In this document: positions 41,829 to 41,835 of the stretch, piece after piece
Layout of the letters: every line of letters begins with the position of its first letter
Position numbering within the stretch: position 1 is the first letter of the stretch
Source of the DNA: Flavobacteriales bacterium UBA3477
Lineage (GTDB): Bacteria; Bacteroidota; Bacteroidia; Flavobacteriales; Schleiferiaceae
Reading direction: 5' to 3'
Assembly: GCA_002378005.1 (NCBI GenBank)
Contig: DFQY01000051.1
Location: forward strand, 1 to 41,835
DNA: 41,835 nt
Notes under the pieces: model-generated
Databases searched by the model: none
What the model was told of the DNA's origin: nothing
What the model saw: only the letters and a program-made list of their open reading frames with translations
Made by a program: the position numbers and the translations under genes

Positions 41829-41835
41829 AATAGGT

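Noticed and set aside
1..41835. CRISPR array, insertion sequence, prophage, toxin-antitoxin or other defence locus
   Set aside because: No regularly spaced repeats, transposase, integrase or defence-type gene was seen; nearly all sequence is accounted for by core-type genes.

Overview
The window is a densely packed chromosomal segment of a Bacteroidota bacterium, most likely a marine member of the Flavobacteriales. Evidence: promoter -7 elements of the Bacteroidota type (TAnnTTTG) before several genes; a bacillithiol gene (bshB1); families typical of the phylum (YbiT-like ABC-F, BT_3928-type DoxX, DUF1599, DUF4920, MnmD, the DUF2520/KdsC/Maf trio, CcmB-CcmF with a Cys-type CcmE); few Shine-Dalgarno sequences; and a moderate GC content near one half. 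The family cannot be fixed from this window; a Schleiferiaceae or Cryomorphaceae relative is only a guess.

Layout. 1-2953: the 3' part of an amidase gene, an AlkB-type alkane/fatty-acid hydroxylase, and a convergent multi-pass membrane protein. 3067-5150: an ABC-F ATPase, then a 460-base gene-poor stretch with a terminator, a 64-base direct repeat in two copies, a long inverted repeat and tRNA-Arg(ACG). 5150-14159 (minus): a long probable operon read DUF1599, DoxX/MauE-like protein, DppB-like permease, tpiA, prmA, a 1459-residue exported protein of unknown function, clpS. 14197-15836 (plus): folP overlapping the c-di-AMP cyclase gene cdaA. 15822-20194 (minus): surE, small membrane protein, lpxB, SpoIID-like protein, short ComEC. 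20285-22651: a zinc metallopeptidase, then (minus) a glutathione-peroxidase-like lipoprotein with bshB1 and a small protein. 22711-28804 (plus): cytochrome c maturation genes ccmB, C, D, E, F running on into DUF2520, KdsC-like and Maf genes. 28850-32627: ilvE diverging from DUF4920 lipoprotein, monohaem lipoprotein, mnmD and a Nudix hydrolase; then a hypothetical protein. 32699-34313: a TIGR01777 epimerase and a YceI lipoprotein. 34421-40948 (minus): a secreted hypothetical protein, mpl, pyrR, pyrB, rnz and an MFS transporter. 41023-41775: a likely outer-membrane beta-barrel protein.

How it works together. Most genes serve core processes: envelope building (lpxB, KdsC, mpl, SpoIID), respiration (ccm genes, monohaem lipoprotein), nucleotide and cofactor synthesis (pyrB/pyrR, folP), thiol redox defence (bshB1 with a peroxidase) and protein quality control (clpS). 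I found no phage, insertion sequence, CRISPR array, toxin-antitoxin pair or defence island. The points worth a second look are the 1459-residue exported protein, a matched one-active/one-degenerate ATP-site layout in the ABC-F protein, the short ComEC, the CxxxY-type CcmE, a repeat cluster beside the tRNA, a perfect inverted repeat inside mpl, and four genes whose promoter-like octamer ends exactly four bases before the ATG, which suggests leaderless mRNAs.
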